From positions 100,573 to 164,210 of the forward strand of contig JAIPBU010000004.1 of NCBI GenBank assembly GCA_021738535.1: a stretch of 63,638 bases of DNA, read 5' to 3'. Position 1 is the stretch's first letter. Each line of letters starts with the position of its first letter. The translations under genes were made by a program, and so were the position numbers. This DNA comes from Bacteroidales bacterium. GTDB lineage: Bacteria > Bacteroidota > Bacteroidia > Bacteroidales > VadinHA17. Of the stretch, positions 43,699 to 54,100 are shown one piece after another. The notes under the pieces are model-generated. The model saw only the letters and a program-made list of their open reading frames with translations, searched no databases and was not told where the DNA came from.

Positions 43699-43860
43699 AT
43701 GAGTACCTACAAATGTAATGTATGCGGCTATGAGTATAATCCTGAAGAGGGAGATCCTTCCGGTGGAATAGAAAAAGGAACAGCATTCAATGATCTTCCC
43801 GATGACTGGACATGCCCGGTCTGTGGAGCAGGTAAGGATGAATTTGAAAAAGCTGACTGA
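43699..43860 (+). CDS. Rubredoxin
   Basis: A 53-residue protein has both iron-binding knuckles, [16 protein letters not shown] and [14 protein letters not shown], with the usual spacing (Cys6, Cys9, Cys39, Cys42). It is a one-electron carrier of anaerobes, used in oxygen or peroxide reduction. The ATG lies 24 nt after the citF stop, and its stop codon directly abuts the end of pepD on the other strand. It may be co-transcribed with the citrate genes, but a functional link is not evident. Confidence 0.95.
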   Translation: MSTYKCNVCGYEYNPEEGDPSGGIEKGTAFNDLPDDWTCPVCGAGKDEFEKAD

Positions 43861-45315
43861 TCAGCTTTCCGGGATATTTTTGAGTACATCTACCAGGAGA
43901 TCCCAGAATTTTTTGGTTGTTTTTATGTCAAGCCTCTCCTGAGGAGTGTGTGCTCCCAGTATGGTTGGCCCGAAGGATATCATATCAAGTCCGGGGTACT
44001 TTTCTAGAATAAGTCCGCACTCCAGTCCTGCGTGTATAGCTCTTACAACAGGCTCAGTTTTAAATAAGTTCCTGTAAGAACTTGCTGTAATAGCCAGTAT
44101 CTCTGAATTAGTGTCAGGCTTCCATCCAGGGTATCCGTCTGAATGAAAAACATTTGCATTGTTGACTGAGAATATCTGATTTATTCGTCCTGATATCTCT
44201 TTTTTGGCAGATTCAACCGAGCTCCTCTGGCTGGTTACTATCTTAATGTGATCATCAATAAACTTAACAGATGCAAGATTTGTGGAAGTTTCAACCAGGC
44301 CTTCCATGTCTTCAGACCATGCTATAACTCCGTGGGGGCATTTATCCAGGGCATCCAATAGTGAAGCATGTGTATTTTTATCAATAAGCGTACCGGGCAC
44401 ATCTGTTTTAAGTGCTTTGATACTTATGCCGGGCTCGGTATCGCTGTATTTTTCATTTACTTCTTTAAGGAAGGAATCAACCTCGCCGGGGATGCTGTCT
44501 GCATATTTACTTTCACAGGTAACAGAGGCGAAAGCTTCCCGTGGTATTGCATTGCGGAGGTTACCTCCATTAAAGTATGATATCCTTATATCATATTTTT
44601 CAGTTAATGTAAGCAGGAGACGGGTCATTAGCTTCACTGAATTAGCAAAACCCTTGTGAATTTCATCACCTGAATGACCTCCCTGGAGTCCGGTAATCTC
44701 CAGATTGTATGCTATTGAATTATTTTTAACAGGCTCTGTTGTATATGGTATTTCTGCCACTGTATCAATACCACCGGCGCAACCAATAAAAAGTTCACCT
44801 TCGTCTTCAGAATCGAGGTTAAGAAGAATCCTGCTTTTAAAGAAGTTTTTTTCCAGTTCAATGGCTCCGGTCATGCCTGTTTCTTCATCTACTGTAAAAA
44901 GGCACTCTACCTGCCCGGTCTTTATGCCGGGATCAGACAATACAGCCAGCTGAGCGGCTATACCTATCCCATCATCAGCACCAAGGGTTGTATCTTTTGC
45001 CCTGACCCAGTTCCCGTCAATATATGGTTTTATCGGGTCTTTATCCCAGTTATGATCAGTGCTGGCATCTTTTTCACCTACCATATCCATATGACTCTGC
45101 AGAAGTACTGACTTTCTCCTTTCATAACCCGGATCTGCAGGCTTGACAATCAATACATTCCCTGCTTTGTCTGTTTTATTCTGCAGCTTATGCCTGCCGG
45201 CAAATTCAATCAGGTAATTTCTTATGCTGTCTTCATTTTTTGAAAGCCTGGGGATTTTGCCAATCTCGTCAAAATATTGCCATACTTTCAGTGGTTCAAG
45301 ATTGTCGAATATCAT
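43861..45315 (-). CDS. pepD: Aminoacyl-histidine dipeptidase (M20C)
   Basis: The 484-residue zinc peptidase cleaves Xaa-His and other dipeptides in the cytoplasm. Zinc ligands are in LLQSHMDMVGE, TLGADDGIGIA and VDEETGMTGA; GLQGGHSGDEIHKG and the C-terminal ILGAHTPQERLDI complete the M20 pattern. The start MIFDNLEPLKVWQYFDEI is typical for the family. A TACATTTG -7 element on the minus strand (45356-45363) lies about 40 nt upstream. Confidence 0.93.
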   Translation of the reverse strand: MIFDNLEPLKVWQYFDEIGKIPRLSKNEDSIRNYLIEFAGRHKLQNKTDKAGNVLIVKPADPGYERRKSVLLQSHMDMVGEKDASTDHNWDKDPIKPYIDGNWVRAKDTTLGADDGIGIAAQLAVLSDPGIKTGQVECLFTVDEETGMTGAIELEKNFFKSRILLNLDSEDEGELFIGCAGGIDTVAEIPYTTEPVKNNSIAYNLEITGLQGGHSGDEIHKGFANSVKLMTRLLLTLTEKYDIRISYFNGGNLRNAIPREAFASVTCESKYADSIPGEVDSFLKEVNEKYSDTEPGISIKALKTDVPGTLIDKNTHASLLDALDKCPHGVIAWSEDMEGLVETSTNLASVKFIDDHIKIVTSQRSSVESAKKEISGRINQIFSVNNANVFHSDGYPGWKPDTNSEILAITASSYRNLFKTEPVVRAIHAGLECGLILEKYPGLDMISFGPTILGAHTPQERLDIKTTKKFWDLLVDVLKNIPES

Positions 45316-45478
45316 AAAGATTTGTTTTGCTTGGATACGTGAAAAATATTAAGTGCAAATGTATTAAAAAATGATTTAGATATAAATATTATTATACTTT
45401 ATAGCTTTTAGTTAATAAAAAAAAATTAGTATTTTCATTCAACAAATTTAAGGTCTAAAATCTAAACTAAATATCGAT

Positions 45479-46672
45479 ATGACAAAACGTAAAATTGTAA
45501 CATTACCGGGCGACGGAATTGGAGGTATAGTGCTTGAACAGGCAATCAGAGTATTGACGGCGGCTGGATTTGAAGCTGATTATGTTCACGGAGATATAGG
45601 CTGGGAATTCTGGTGTAAAGAAGGAAATCCTTTGCCGCAGAGGACTATTGACCTGATTGAAGAGCATAAGATCGCACTTTTCGGTGCCATAACTTCCAAG
45701 CCTAAGGATGAGGCAGCAGAGGAACTGGATCCCTCACTGCGCGACAAGGGATTTGTATATTCAAGCCCGATAGTGGGGCTGAGGCAACATTTTAACCTGG
45801 ATGTATGTCTGCGTCCGTGCAGGACCTATAAAGGAAATCCTTTGAATTTTATCAGGAGGAACAGAGAAGGTTCTTTTGATGAGCCGGTTGTTGATGCAGC
45901 AATTTTCAGGCAGAATACAGAGGGCCTTTATGGTGGCGTTGAATGGTCAAATCCACCATCATTAGTATATAAAGCCCTTATGACACATCCTAAATTCATA
46001 AAGAATTTTGGCAATGTACCTGTTGAAGAAATTTCAGTCTCAACGCGCATTTTTTCAAGAAATGCAACTGAACGTATTGTAAGGGCAGCATTTCAATATG
46101 CCCGTGATTTTGGTTATAAATCTGTTACTGTTTGTGAGAAACCGAATGTTATCAGGGAAACATCAGGCCTTATGCTGTCACTGGCAAAGCAGATACATAA
46201 GAATGAGTTTCCTGAGATCGACTTATGGAATACAAATATTGATGCCCAGATGATGTGGCTTACAAAGAATCCTGAAAACTATGGAGTGATTGTAGCGGGC
46301 AATATGTTTGGAGATATAGTATCAGATGCTTTTGCCGGTCTTATAGGAGGCCTTGGCTTTGCCTGCTCGGCACAGTTTTCAGAGGATGGTGTAGGTGTAT
46401 TTGAACCCACACATGGTTCAGCTCCCAAATATGCTGATTATGAAAAGTCAATTGTAAATCCTGTGGCAATGATTGAGTCAGCCTGCATGATGCTTGATTA
46501 CATAGGCGAAAAAGATATTGCCTCCAGGATAAGAAAAGCAATTGCCGGAGTTATTGAAGAAGGAAAAGTAAAAACATATGATATGATGAAAATGCCGGGT
46601 AAGCCTGACGTTATTGAACAGGGAGCGGCTACAACTCAACAGATGGCAGACGAAATTATTGCAGCATTATAA
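45479..46672 (+). CDS. Isocitrate/isopropylmalate-type dehydrogenase, probably NADP-isocitrate dehydrogenase
   Basis: The 397-residue beta-decarboxylating dehydrogenase has LPGDGIGGIV at the N-terminus, LRPCRTYKGNPL, FRQNTEGLYGGVEW, and the metal-binding GNMFGDIVSDAFAGLIGG. The coenzyme site reads HGSAPKYADYEK: Lys-Tyr there matches NADP-dependent isocitrate dehydrogenase, whereas Asp-Ile marks NAD-dependent isopropylmalate enzymes. No leu genes are nearby, and citrate lyase is 2 kb away, so isocitrate is the likelier substrate. Homoisocitrate cannot be excluded. Confidence 0.8.
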   Translation: MTKRKIVTLPGDGIGGIVLEQAIRVLTAAGFEADYVHGDIGWEFWCKEGNPLPQRTIDLIEEHKIALFGAITSKPKDEAAEELDPSLRDKGFVYSSPIVGLRQHFNLDVCLRPCRTYKGNPLNFIRRNREGSFDEPVVDAAIFRQNTEGLYGGVEWSNPPSLVYKALMTHPKFIKNFGNVPVEEISVSTRIFSRNATERIVRAAFQYARDFGYKSVTVCEKPNVIRETSGLMLSLAKQIHKNEFPEIDLWNTNIDAQMMWLTKNPENYGVIVAGNMFGDIVSDAFAGLIGGLGFACSAQFSEDGVGVFEPTHGSAPKYADYEKSIVNPVAMIESACMMLDYIGEKDIASRIRKAIAGVIEEGKVKTYDMMKMPGKPDVIEQGAATTQQMADEIIAAL

Positions 46673-46684
46673 AAATTTTCTGGT

Positions 46685-47236
46685 ATGAATAATGAAGTTT
46701 ATGATCTTTGGCCTGAACTGGACTGGATAGAGGATGGCGACTTACGTGATAAAACAGCAAGGACATGGGAGCTTGCCCTTGAGAGAAGCATTCTTAGCGC
46801 AGATGACCTGAAAAAAATTCCGTTTACCTTATTATGCGGACCTGATTTGAAGGTCAGTTTTATGGATCATAAGAGATGTGTGGTGCATATTGCTCTTGCA
46901 AGTGGTAAAAAGATGAACAGTTTTTTCAGGGATGAACTGCCCGTTGATATGGATATACTTATATCAGGGGCAATTCTTGCAGATGTAGGTAAGTTGCTCG
47001 AGTATGTAAAAGATGAGGATGGCAGGGCTGTACAGGGTACATACGGTAAGTATCTGCGGCATCCATTTTCGGGTGTTTCGCTTGCTGAAGAATGTGGCTT
47101 GCCGCCTGCAGTATGCCATATTATTGCAGCTCATGCGGGAGAAGGTGACCATGTAAAGAGGACAACCGAAGCATATGTAGTTCACCACGCTGACTTCATG
47201 ACTTTCTTGCCTTTCAAAAGCAGGCTTAAAGTTTAG
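46685..47236 (+). CDS. Degenerate HD-domain protein
   Basis: The 183-residue protein has an HD-type helical domain with GAILADVGKLLEYV, where the usual His-Asp pair reads Ala-Asp. Other histidines remain (VVHIALAS, RHPFSG, IIAAHAGEG, VHHADFM). The C-terminal half resembles metal-dependent phosphohydrolases. It begins 12 nt after the isocitrate dehydrogenase gene and is probably co-transcribed. Loss of the HD histidine suggests altered or lost metal binding; substrate unknown. Confidence 0.65.
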   Translation: MNNEVYDLWPELDWIEDGDLRDKTARTWELALERSILSADDLKKIPFTLLCGPDLKVSFMDHKRCVVHIALASGKKMNSFFRDELPVDMDILISGAILADVGKLLEYVKDEDGRAVQGTYGKYLRHPFSGVSLAEECGLPPAVCHIIAAHAGEGDHVKRTTEAYVVHHADFMTFLPFKSRLKV

Positions 47237-47245
47237 TTCAGTTAT

Positions 47246-49159
47246 TTAGCCAAGCTTCATGCGCTCAACAGCTTCTATATTCCGCTCATTTGATATGGCC
47301 TTGGCAGCTGGAGTGTAGAGGAAATCTATAAGGTTTTTATGTTTATTAACAACCTTCCCTCTTACAACTTTGGCCGTTGCATTCACAAGACCATTCTCTT
47401 CGGTGAATCCCTCATCGAGCACACCAAGGGCTACGGGTAACCATCGTTGCGGGAACATCTTTCCGTATTTTCCGTTGCTTCTGTATTCGTTGATTTCATT
47501 CTCGATCAACATCAGAACGGCCCGTTTGCCTTCTTCTGAATCTGAACTGATCTTTTTGTCGTCAAGGTAAGACTTAAGATTGTGCTGGTTAGGAACAACG
47601 AGCCCGACTGTATAAGGTTGCTGGTTATTGTGTAATATGCACTGGTCAATGTATTTTGACTGTTCCATTATTGCCTCTTCAATGCTTTCGGGGCTGTATT
47701 TCTCTCCGTCATCTGAAATCAGCAGGCTCTTGAACCTCCCAAGTACATACAGGTATCCATCCTCATCAATATAGCCAAGGTCACCGGTATGAAGCCATCC
47801 GTTCCTTATAGTCTCTTTGGTGGCAATCTCATTCTTCCAGTAACTATGCATTACATTACCGCCCTTAATCACTATTTCACCTTTTTCACCGCCTGGCAGA
47901 GAATTACCGTCTTCATCACAGATTTTGAATTCCATATTATTTACCAGCTTGCCTGACGAACCCAGCTTATGATTGGTTTTTGAGTTAGAAGAGATAATAG
48001 GTGATGCTTCTGATAATCCATATCCCTGGAAAACAGGTACCCCAATGGCATAAAAGAATCTTTGCAGTTCAATATCCAGAAGGGCTGCACCTCCGATAAA
48101 GAAGTCCAGCTCACCCCCAAAGAAGTCGCGTATCTTTGAAAAAACCATCCTGTCAAAAAAATTGACCAGTGGTTTTAACAGCTTCCTTGCTCCTTTACCC
48201 TTGTTCCATCCTTCAAGGTTGTAACTGTAGGCTACCTTGAGCCCCAGATCAAACATAAAAGCAGAAAAACTGCCTTTTTCACGTACTCCTTTTTCTATAT
48301 TCTTCTTAAAGTTCTTGCTTACAGCCGGTGCACTGAGTAGTATGTTGGGCTTTATTTCCCGCATATTTACCGGGAAATTCCTCAGAGTTTCCATCGGTGT
48401 TTTGCCCTGTTTAACCGATGCAATGCTTGCTCCTTTACCCATGAAAGCAAATATTGCTGCTGTGTGTGCAAATGAATGATCCCACGGAAGGTAAAGCAGG
48501 GTCTTCCAGTAAGGAGGAATATCCATTAAACTATAAGCCTGGTATACATTGGTAACATAATTTCCGTGAGTAAGTATAATACCTTTCGGATCTGCCGTTG
48601 TACCCGAAGTATAACAAATATTTGCAAAATGCTCCGGGGTGATATTCTTATATATTTTTTCAAATTTCTCCCTGTTACCGTCTTTTTCCAGCCACTCTTT
48701 ACCAAGTTTTTTTACATGGTTAATATTTATTTCATTGTCGGCATACTCTTCTTTTCTTTCAAAGCATATTATTTTTTCAATTGTTTTGCATTCATCAATT
48801 ACTTCCATCAGCTTTGGCGTCTGCATGGCTGAGACCATAATAAACCTGGACTCGGAATGGTTTAGCCTGAACTTTATTTCTTCAGCATTCAGTTTGGTTG
48901 AAAGGGGTACGTTTACTGCTCCGGCATAGAGGGTGCCGAGTTCTCCAATGATCCAGTTATTGCATCCTTCAGACAATAGGCTTATCCTGTCTCCCTCCTT
49001 GAGACCAAGCTGCATCAGGCCTGCACCTAATTCATGTACCTGCTTTAAAACTTCAGCATAAGTAGTCCCTTCGTACTTGTCTTCCGGCTTCTCCCAGAGA
49101 TAAACATTATTTGAATATTTACTTACGTTTTCTTCGCAAAACTGAACTATTGATTTCAT
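47246..49159 (-). CDS. Long-chain acyl-CoA synthetase (AMP-forming)
   Basis: The 637-residue ANL-superfamily ligase has the AMP loop YTSGTTADPKGIILTHGNY, QGYGLSEASPII, GWLHTGDLGYIDEDGYLYVLGR and a C-terminal lysine region (NATAKVVRGKVV). It activates fatty acids to CoA thioesters. No membrane segment is needed for this family. It stands alone on the minus strand, tail-to-tail with the HD gene (9-nt gap). Confidence 0.9.
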   Translation of the reverse strand: MKSIVQFCEENVSKYSNNVYLWEKPEDKYEGTTYAEVLKQVHELGAGLMQLGLKEGDRISLLSEGCNNWIIGELGTLYAGAVNVPLSTKLNAEEIKFRLNHSESRFIMVSAMQTPKLMEVIDECKTIEKIICFERKEEYADNEININHVKKLGKEWLEKDGNREKFEKIYKNITPEHFANICYTSGTTADPKGIILTHGNYVTNVYQAYSLMDIPPYWKTLLYLPWDHSFAHTAAIFAFMGKGASIASVKQGKTPMETLRNFPVNMREIKPNILLSAPAVSKNFKKNIEKGVREKGSFSAFMFDLGLKVAYSYNLEGWNKGKGARKLLKPLVNFFDRMVFSKIRDFFGGELDFFIGGAALLDIELQRFFYAIGVPVFQGYGLSEASPIISSNSKTNHKLGSSGKLVNNMEFKICDEDGNSLPGGEKGEIVIKGGNVMHSYWKNEIATKETIRNGWLHTGDLGYIDEDGYLYVLGRFKSLLISDDGEKYSPESIEEAIMEQSKYIDQCILHNNQQPYTVGLVVPNQHNLKSYLDDKKISSDSEEGKRAVLMLIENEINEYRSNGKYGKMFPQRWLPVALGVLDEGFTEENGLVNATAKVVRGKVVNKHKNLIDFLYTPAAKAISNERNIEAVERMKLG

Positions 49160-49263
49160 TTTCTGATTGTGATTGGTGTAAAGTCATGCGAAGATACTAA
49201 ATTTTGTATTATTCAGTATATATTGCCGGTACCTGGAATAGTACACAGCTACCAATTATTTTG

Positions 49264-49271
49264 TATATTTG
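49264..49271 (+). promoter_or_regulatory. -7 element (TATATTTG) for the SPOR lipoprotein
   Basis: TATATTTG matches the -7 consensus 32 nt before the ATG at 49303; no TTTG is seen at the -33 position. Confidence 0.45.
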
Positions 49272-49302
49272 TTAAATAACAGGCACAATAAATGAAATAA
49301 AA

Positions 49303-49776
49303 ATGAGAAAGATAATACCAATATTCGTAGCTCTGTCATTACTGGCGGGTTCCTGCAAGTTTATTGAAGAGAAAGGCTGGTTTGGAAAGTCAAAAGTTGA
49401 TACTATGGCTGTTTATCTTGCAAAGCAGGACAGCATTAGAAAAGCAGATTCTATTCAGAAAGAAATAGATAAGATGAAGGCTATTGAGCAGGCCAGGCTT
49501 GATTCAATACAGGCCGAAGAGCAGGCCAGGCTTGAATGGGAAGCCAGGTTCAGGTATCATATTATAGTTGGTAGCTTTTTAACCCCTGAGTATGCTGATG
49601 ATTACCGGGATTATTACCAATCAATGGGATATGATGCAACAATTATAGACGGACCGGAGAATCGTTTTCACCTTGTTTCCGCGGAGGTGCATGATAACCT
49701 GAGGGATGCAGCAAGCAGGTTACATCGTTATCAGGATACCGTTAACTTTGAATCCTGGCTCTATATCGACGAGTAA
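49303..49776 (+). CDS. SPOR-domain lipoprotein
   Basis: The 157-residue protein has a lipobox (LLAGSC, Cys18), a charged coiled coil (about 35-85; IRKADSIQKEIDKMKAIEQ) and a C-terminal SPOR-like domain (RYHIIVGSFLTPEYADDY through SWLYIDE). SPOR domains bind peptidoglycan stripped of stem peptides at division sites. A role in envelope or septum organisation is likely by family. It is tail-to-tail with purA (12-nt gap). Confidence 0.8.
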   Translation: MRKIIPIFVALSLLAGSCKFIEEKGWFGKSKVDTMAVYLAKQDSIRKADSIQKEIDKMKAIEQARLDSIQAEEQARLEWEARFRYHIIVGSFLTPEYADDYRDYYQSMGYDATIIDGPENRFHLVSAEVHDNLRDAASRLHRYQDTVNFESWLYIDE

Positions 49777-49788
49777 GGTCCCTGTCTT

Positions 49789-51060
49789 TTATTTTTGCCT
49801 GACTATTGTTTCTGACCTGTCAGGTCCGACTGAAATAATATCGACCGGTATGCCTGTTTCATTTTCAATATAAGAGATATAGTTTCTTAGAGCTTGCGGT
49901 AATTCATCATAATCGCGTATATCACTTATGTCTTCCTTCCACCCGTCCATCTGGATATATACAGGATCTATATCTGCTGCTATGTTATAGGGAAGTTCTT
50001 CTGTAATTGAATTTTTGATCCTGTAAGCAGTACAAATGTTTAATTTTTCAAAGCCGCTCAGCACATCAGCTTTTGTCATAATTAATGAAGTAACCCCATT
50101 AATCATACATGAATATTTAAGCGCAGGCAGGTCAATCCAACCGCAGCGGCGAGGGCGGCCGGTTGTAGCCCCGTATTCATGTCCGCGGTCTCTCAGGTTA
50201 CTACCCGTATCATCATGCAATTCAGTAGGGAAGGGGCCACTGCCAACCCTGGTGCAGTAGGCCTTGAATATCCCGAAAATACGACCAACCGCTCCTGGTG
50301 ATATGCCAAGTCCTGAACAGGCTCCGGCACTGATTGTGTTGGATGAAGTAACAAAAGGATAGGAGCCGAAGTCAAGATCCAGCATTGTTCCCTGTGCTCC
50401 CTCTGCTAGTATAGTTTTGTTCTCTTTAATCTTATTATTTATAAGGTATTCTGTATTGACAATTGAGAACTTTTTTAACATTTCTATTCCCTCAAACCAT
50501 TGCTGTTCAATTTGTTCCAGGTCGTTTGTTCCGGGATAACCAGCAAGCAGATCCAGGTGTCTTTTCTTATGCACTTCATACAATTCACGGAAGTTACTCT
50601 CGAGAATGTCACCAACACGCAAACCATTGCGTGATGTTTTGTCTGTATATGCAGGCCCGATTCCTTTCAGGGTGGATCCTATTTTTGATTTACCCTTGGC
50701 CTGTTCATATGCAGCATCCAGCAACCTGTGTGTTGGTAGTATAAGATGTGCTTTGGTGGAAATGACTATCCTCTTTATCAATACATCTTCAGTTAAGTTT
50801 AATTCTTTAATCTCATCGATAAAAACTGAAGGATCAATAACCACACCGTTTCCTATTATATTCAGTGTATCATCCCTGAAGATACCCGACGGGACCGTAT
50901 GAAGTACATATTTTTTATTTTCAAATTCGAGAGTGTGTCCTGCGTTGGGTCCGCCCTGGAAACGTGTAATAAGGTCATAGTCAGGGGTCAGGGCGTCTAC
51001 AATCTTGCCTTTTCCTTCATCTCCCCATTGCAGACCTAAAAGAATATCAATTTTTTTCAT
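49789..51060 (-). CDS. purA: Adenylosuccinate synthase
   Basis: The 423-residue GTPase makes adenylosuccinate from IMP and aspartate. It has the N-terminal LGLQWGDEGKGKIVD, GGPNAGHTLEF, the IMP-binding GSTLKGIGPAYTDKTSRNG region and TTGRPRRCGWIDL. Length and motifs are standard. It is 76 nt downstream of the double activase gene on the same strand, and the run relA-fur-activase-purA may be partly co-transcribed. Confidence 0.97.
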   Translation of the reverse strand: MKKIDILLGLQWGDEGKGKIVDALTPDYDLITRFQGGPNAGHTLEFENKKYVLHTVPSGIFRDDTLNIIGNGVVIDPSVFIDEIKELNLTEDVLIKRIVISTKAHLILPTHRLLDAAYEQAKGKSKIGSTLKGIGPAYTDKTSRNGLRVGDILESNFRELYEVHKKRHLDLLAGYPGTNDLEQIEQQWFEGIEMLKKFSIVNTEYLINNKIKENKTILAEGAQGTMLDLDFGSYPFVTSSNTISAGACSGLGISPGAVGRIFGIFKAYCTRVGSGPFPTELHDDTGSNLRDRGHEYGATTGRPRRCGWIDLPALKYSCMINGVTSLIMTKADVLSGFEKLNICTAYRIKNSITEELPYNIAADIDPVYIQMDGWKEDISDIRDYDELPQALRNYISYIENETGIPVDIISVGPDRSETIVRQK

Positions 51061-51136
51061 ACCTGGATTTAAATAAACAAAAAACGTCGAAAAATACTAA
51101 ATATTTTCCTCTTTGACGATTAGAATCCTTTCTTCT

Positions 51137-54100
51137 TTATAATATCTCTTGTGTGGCTCTGGCAGTGTGAAAATTATTTTCGTGACAGTACTCTTTAGCC
51201 TGGTGCATGAATGCCTGCATATGTGTTTCAACAGTGGCACTATCCTGGCCGTCGTATGCAAAATTAAGCCATGGTAAATTGTTGTGGTCTTTTCTGAAGT
51301 CGCCCGACACAGATGCAACAATAGTGCCTGGCATGCATGTGAAGGGCAATATATAAACAACTCCTGATATTCCGAGTGTACTTAATGAGCTGGCTGAACC
51401 AAGTGCTACAACAGGCTCACCGTCATAGTCTTTATGAATATATGGTGCCGAACCCCTTATTAAATCATCAACATTGAAATAGTCATGCAGGTGCACATAC
51501 TTTTGTGCTGCTTTATTCATTTTACCGGATGTATAGTGTTGGTATGCAGCCTGTATTTTGGATTTGACAATGCCGGCACAGTCATTCTTCCACCGGCTGT
51601 CGCGTGTATACCTGTATGTGGAGTAGTGCAGCCATTCACAGAACCTTGGTACCATTGTTTCTGCTCCAAGCGCCTCAAGCCTGTCTACAAGATATGCGCT
51701 GCAAAAAGGATTGTCCCTCATGAATATTTCACCCACAATGGCTATCACCGGCTTTTTTATGGATCGGTCAACATTTATTTTACTGAATTTTTTTCCTGAT
51801 TCTTTGATGAAACCGGGTATTCCTTTTGCTCCATTCTCAACAATTTTTATCAGTTGATTCAGCTGTTCATTGTAAACCCTGTCTGTTTCTCCCTTATGCA
51901 GTTCATAGGGCCTGGTTTCCTGCTTGTATTTTCTTAAAACATCAACACCGTTGGATCCCAGCCAGGCAATTTTCCTGAATTTCTGTGCATGTTCAGCTGT
52001 AAGCTCGGCATAAGCATTATCATTACTCGGGGTAACGATTGATGCCTCATGATATCCCAGTTTATCAAATATCTGCCGTTGAAGTTTGTTATAATCACCA
52101 AACCTGCACGGTCCGTTATGATCAGGCATAAAGAAGGAGCAATGAGCCGGGTTGGATCCCGGTTCCATCAGCTTTTTCAGGAAACTGCCTGTTGTGCAGA
52201 TCATAGGAAAGCATTCCTGCCCGGTTGTATGTTTTTGTGCTATTTCAAGATCTTTTTCATCCTGCTGTGGCAGTACCTGCGAATCAATGCCGCAGCTGCG
52301 GGTGGCAGCAGACAGTATATGGACTACATCATTGGCATAAGGATAATAGAGGGTACGACCTTCAAGCATATTATTCGGAACCGATTTCTTCCTCATTTTA
52401 TCAAGGAGGATACTTTTGTTTTTGTCGTAGCCCGCCAGGCTGTCGAGAAATGCCTCGCATCGTGTTATCATTCCTGCATCAGCGCTGTGCTCGTCTACCT
52501 CAAGGTGCAGGTATGGTTTCGCACTCATTTCGTGTCTGACATAATGAGAAATAAACGAGTCAGGCCCGCATCTGAAATTACTCAGATATACGGCATACAA
52601 ATCGTTTGATTTCTTTACAATTCTTGATGCCGCAATTATCTTACGTCCGTTTGGCCAGTACATCATAGGGTAATCCTCAAAGATATTTTCCCTGTCAAGT
52701 GGCAGGTAGTCAACAGGTATGGGTAGTGTGTTGAGGTTTATAAGTTTATCAATAAGGTCCAGGTTAAGCAAAGGGTCGCCTGTGTTGTAGGGGCGACCCA
52801 ATACAACAAGCTTTTTTATTCCGGGGCCATAATCTTTTGCGAGTATTTCCCTTCCACGTGCCTTCAGACTGGTTTCAAAGGCTTCCTGTTCCCTGTCTGC
52901 TGCTATAATGGCTTTCCATGTCAGTGCCGGAGCTATACCAAATCTTTCCTTCATGAATGTGCCCAGTTCTTTCTTCAGGGCAGTTCTGTAATGCCTGAAA
53001 TGAAGGGATGGCATCATAAGCTTATCCCTGGTGGACTGATCCTTGAATGCACTTTTTATCATAAAAGGGGCTGCCTGGACCCACGGGCAGTTGCAGTTAT
53101 TGGTTGGATTGCCGGCATCAGCTTTCATGTTGACTACAAAAGGAATAAATATATGATCGATATTCCTTTCAAGAAGATTTTTGATATGTCCGTGTACCAG
53201 TTCCATCGGGAGGCAGGTCTCTGAAACCATCAGCTCAATGGATTCTTTTAACATGCTGCTGTCTGAAGGATCTGAAATGATGACATTGAATCCAAGGGAA
53301 GTGAAAAACTTCCTCCAGAATGGAAATTGCTGGTAAAATAACATGAGTGACCGGGGTATGCCGATAGTTAACTTTTCTTTGTCTTTTTTCTGAACATAAT
53401 CACCCAGCAATAAACGATTTCTTTCAGCAAAAAGATCGGGGATATTGTTTTCTTTTTTCTTTCTTTCTTCCTTTTCATATTTTTCGCACCGGCCTCCATA
53501 GAAGAGGGCTTTTTTCTCACCCTCTATCTTTACTGATTGAATTTCGCAGTTATTAGAGCATCCCTGGCAGGTAAAACGTTTCACCTTATAGGTTTTATTG
53601 CTTATCTCAAAACCCTTAAAACTGGTGGTTTTCTTGTCACCTATTCTCTCCCTGGCCAGCATTGCAGCACCTATAGCCCCTGTTACATCAAAATGCGGGG
53701 GTATGGTAATCTTTTTACCGGTAACTTTTTCAAAGGCAGCCACTACAGAACGATTATTAGTAACACCGCCCTGGAAGAATATATTATCCCCGATCATTTT
53801 CTCCCCAACAACTTTCTGAATGTAGTTTTGTACGATAGAATATGCCAGTCCACCAAGCAGGTCATTTAGTTCAACACCTTTTTGCTGATTGGTGTTAAGA
53901 TCGGATTCCATGAATACCGTACACCTGTCACCCAGCCTGGCGGGTTTTTTTGCGGCAAGGGCAAGCCTGCCAAATTCACCTTTAATATTTATCCCTAGTT
54001 TCTCGGCCTGCTCTTCCAGGAAGGAACCTGTTCCTGCAGCACATACTTTATTCATTTCAAAATCGACCACAACACCATTTTTTATGCTGATGTATTTTGA

